A DNA stretch of 64,000 nt, taken from NCBI RefSeq assembly GCF_049584895.1, contig NZ_JBAUYR010000063.1:1-64000 (forward strand), read 5' to 3'. A program made the position numbers and the translations under genes. Below, piece by piece: positions 61,980 to 64,000 of the stretch. Each line of letters begins with the position of its first letter. The stretch's first letter is position 1. The DNA is from Binatus sp049584895. GTDB lineage: Bacteria; Desulfobacterota; Binatia; Binatales; Binataceae. Under the pieces are notes generated by a model that was given only the letters and a program-made list of their open reading frames with translations, was not told where the DNA came from and did no database searches.

Positions 61980-63119
61980 ATGAAGTACACGGCGCTGGTT
62001 TTTAAGAATCTGGTTCGGAGTAAGCGGCGGACCTTTCTTACTGTGCTGTCGATTGCGGTTTCGCTGTTTATTTTTTCGGCGCTGGTAAGTATCCCGACGG
62101 TGGCCAATGAGATTCTGGGTAACACCGCTTCTTCGACCCGGATTGCTACCCATAACAAGGCCGGTCTGGCCTATTCGATTCCGGTCGCCTACAAGCAGCG
62201 GATCGCGGCGGTATCGCATGTCGAGGTAGTCGTGCCGGAGAGTTGGTTCGGCGGCGTGTACCATGAAGTCTACGACCAGTTTCCGAACCTGGCGGCCGAT
62301 CCCGAAGACGTCGACAAGATGTGGACCGACTGGGGAATCAGCAAGGAGCAATTCGAGCAGTTCAAGAAAATCCGCACTGCATGCCTGGTGGGCGGCGGTA
62401 CGATGAAGCGGTTCGGTCTGCATCTCGGGCAGCAGATTCAGCTCAAGGGCACGCTGTACCCGTTCAATGTGACGCTGACTATCGTGGGCACGATCAGCGG
62501 CAAGGCGCCGCCGGATTTCCTGCTTTTCAGGAGAGACTACCTGGAAGAAGCGGCCGGACGTCCCGGGGTCGTCGATAACATCTGGGTAAGAGTCGACAAG
62601 CCGGAGAATGTCCCGCAGGTAATCGCGGCGATCGATGAAGGCTTTGCCAACTCCTCGGCCGAGACCTTGTCGGAATCGGAGGCGGCCTTTATCGGCAGCT
62701 TCATGGAGCAGTACCGCACATTTTTCAGGATGGCCGAGCTGCTGGGTTTTATCGTGGTGCTGACTATAGGACTGGTAGCGGCGAATACCGCGGCTATGTC
62801 GATACGCGAGCGTCGCGGAGAGATTGCAGTGATGCGATCGATAGGATTTCCCGCGCGCACGATTCTAACATTGCTGTTGGCTGAATCGCTGTTGATAGGA
62901 CTTATCGGCGGTGTTATCGGATGCGGGTCGGCTTACTTCGTGTTGAAGGCCTTCTCGATTGGCAACGTGGGCGGACCTCTGGGAGCGATACGGATGCCGC
63001 CGATTATCCTGGCTGAGACTCTTATCGTGGCGGCGCTGATAGGACTGCTAAGTGCGATGGTGCCGGCAAGTTCGGCGGCGCGGAGAAATATTGTGGATGC
63101 GTTAAGGACGGTTGCATAA
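61980..63119 (+). CDS. FtsX-like ABC transporter permease
   Basis: 379 aa. One N-terminal TM helix (about 20-40), a periplasmic MacB-type domain (about 45-240), and three C-terminal helices (about 250-379), with the FtsX motif REIAVMRSIGFPARTILTLL and LAESLLIGLIGGVIGC. Partner of the ATPase upstream and of a second permease downstream. Substrate unknown. Confidence 0.9.
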   Translation: MKYTALVFKNLVRSKRRTFLTVLSIAVSLFIFSALVSIPTVANEILGNTASSTRIATHNKAGLAYSIPVAYKQRIAAVSHVEVVVPESWFGGVYHEVYDQFPNLAADPEDVDKMWTDWGISKEQFEQFKKIRTACLVGGGTMKRFGLHLGQQIQLKGTLYPFNVTLTIVGTISGKAPPDFLLFRRDYLEEAAGRPGVVDNIWVRVDKPENVPQVIAAIDEGFANSSAETLSESEAAFIGSFMEQYRTFFRMAELLGFIVVLTIGLVAANTAAMSIRERRGEIAVMRSIGFPARTILTLLLAESLLIGLIGGVIGCGSAYFVLKAFSIGNVGGPLGAIRMPPIILAETLIVAALIGLLSAMVPASSAARRNIVDALRTVA

Positions 63120-63156
63120 GCGGGGGTAGGAGCGTGCGTAAGTGAGGGTTATCGGG

Positions 63157-63203
63157 AACCTAACCCCTAACCCCTTTTTTCGGGCCTCGCGGAAAAGGGA
63201 ACC
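63157..63203 (+). repeat. Dispersed palindromic repeat (copy D)
   Basis: AACCTAACCCCTAACCCCTT then TTTT, a degenerate loop (CGGGCCTCGCGG) and AAAAGGGAACC. The same 20-bp left arm as copies B and C. It lies between the two permease genes. Confidence 0.7.
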
Positions 63204-63233
63204 GGATTTTTCGAGAGGGCGAGCGATAAGAAT

Positions 63234-64000
63234 ATGGCGATACCGCTGAAATATAATGTGCGCTCCCTACTCGTGCGGCGGGTTTCTACTGCTATGACTG
63301 GCGGTGGGATTGCTCTTGTCGTTTGCGTGTTTGTGATCGTGATGGCGCTGGTCGCAGGGCTTAACTCGGCGATTTCCGACACTGGCGATCCTGATAATCT
63401 GATCGTGTTGCGCAAGGGTGCTACCACTGAGACTTACTCGGCGATTCAGCTCGATCAGTTCGATGCGATGAAATTTCTTCCACAGATTCGGCGTGAGCCG
63501 GGCGGCGAGGTTGACGCTTCACCTGAACTACCGGTGCAGGCACTGATGGAACGTATAGGTGGCTCGCGCGACAACATAGTAGTGCGCGGAGTCCTACCAA
63601 TTGCGCTGAAGGTGCATCCTAAAGTGAAAATTGTCGAAGGGCGGATGTTCAATCCTTCGGTTAACGAAGTGGTAGTTGGCAAAGGACTCCAGGGGCATTA
63701 CGCGAACATGCAGCTCGGATCGACGCTGCATTTCGGAAGAGGTAACTGGAAGGTCGTCGGGATAATGGCGGCCGACGGCGGATCGTTTGAGTCCGAGGTG
63801 TGGGGCGATATTCACAATGTGCAGGACGATGCGCAGCGCGGCGCTTATTACGCGGACGTGCGGCTCAAGCTGGCGCCGGGCGCGGACAGCGACGCTTTAA
63901 TCCGGCGGCTGGCGGACGATCCGCGAATCAATCTGCAAGCGGAGACTGAGGCCGACTACTACAAAGATCAGGCGGTGGTCGCGAATCAGATGCGCGTGCT
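63234..64000 (+). CDS. FtsX-like ABC permease, N-terminal part (cut by window end)
   Basis: 255 codons from ATG 63234 to the edge, without a stop. Starts MAIPLKYNVRSLLVRRVSTA, TM helix (IALVVCVFVIVMALVAGLN), then a large periplasmic domain (LIVLRKGATTETYSA, IVVRGVLPIALKVHPKVKIV, VVVGKGLQGHYANMQLG). The permease family is the same as the preceding gene, so the transporter is probably a heterodimer. The C-terminal helices are beyond the window. Confidence 0.9.
   Translation, partial: MAIPLKYNVRSLLVRRVSTAMTGGGIALVVCVFVIVMALVAGLNSAISDTGDPDNLIVLRKGATTETYSAIQLDQFDAMKFLPQIRREPGGEVDASPELPVQALMERIGGSRDNIVVRGVLPIALKVHPKVKIVEGRMFNPSVNEVVVGKGLQGHYANMQLGSTLHFGRGNWKVVGIMAADGGSFESEVWGDIHNVQDDAQRGAYYADVRLKLAPGADSDALIRRLADDPRINLQAETEADYYKDQAVVANQMRV

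Overview
The window is high-GC bacterial chromosome with closely packed genes on both strands. It carries no rRNA, tRNA, CRISPR, prophage or transposase gene that I can see. The order rpmE-prfA-prmC-murA-hisD-hisB-hisA, two luciferase-like (LLM) oxidoreductases, two CaiB/BaiF CoA-transferases, acyl-CoA enzymes, an orphan gspC, tandem Flp pilins and an encapsulin suggest a Gram-negative bacterium of the Deltaproteobacteria-like or Binatota type. That placement is inference from gene content only.

Layout. 1-9.1 kb: the 3' end of gshA, gspC, a GNAT acetyltransferase, a D,D-carboxypeptidase, an acyl-ACP desaturase, a DUF2333-like protein, SppA and a lipoprotein. 9.1-9.3 kb: a MITE-like element with perfect 30-bp terminal inverted repeats. 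9.4-12.7 kb: an acyl-CoA dehydrogenase-family flavoprotein and an ADP-forming acyl-CoA synthetase, followed by a structured intergenic region. 12.9-13.6 kb: three tandem Flp/Fap pilin genes, two of them missed by simple length cut-offs. 14.1-20.4 kb: the his/murA/prfA/rpmE cluster, with a good terminator after rpmE. 20.4-25.6 kb: two envelope proteins, then an aldolase and a sugar kinase-SIS fusion that overlap. 25.6-27.5 kb: encapsulin with a DyP peroxidase carrying a cargo-loading tail. 27.6-33.7 kb: LLM enzymes, enoyl-CoA hydratase, a diiron protein, TetR and a CoA-transferase. 33.8-37.7 kb: a signalling block (double-FHA membrane protein, zinc-ribbon membrane protein, Ser/Thr kinase, PHP phosphoesterase). 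37.7-46.3 kb: ClC channel, hydrolase, class III aminotransferase, racemase-like CoA enzyme, small envelope proteins, a metal/corrinoid-binding protein and a geranylgeranyl-reductase-like flavoprotein. 46.3-51 kb: HtrA/DegP, a PrxQ-type peroxiredoxin, a secreted repeat-rich protein, a PhyH-like dioxygenase and dispersed palindromes. 51-55.9 kb: an ECF sigma operon with VOC and cupin proteins. 56.2-58.3 kb: PadR plus carotenoid oxygenase. 58.7-64 kb: a secreted three-repeat protein, a fatty acid hydroxylase, and a PadR-ABC ATPase-FtsX permease efflux operon that runs off the end.

The most unusual items are: the ECF-sigma / cupin-cupin-VOC operon; a Ser/Thr kinase whose beta-3 lysine is replaced by Ala while a lysine sits in the glycine loop, as in WNK kinases; a carotenoid oxygenase whose fourth iron-ligand His is Pro; the aldolase/PfkB-SIS pair; and the tandem Flp pilins with conserved hairpin leaders.
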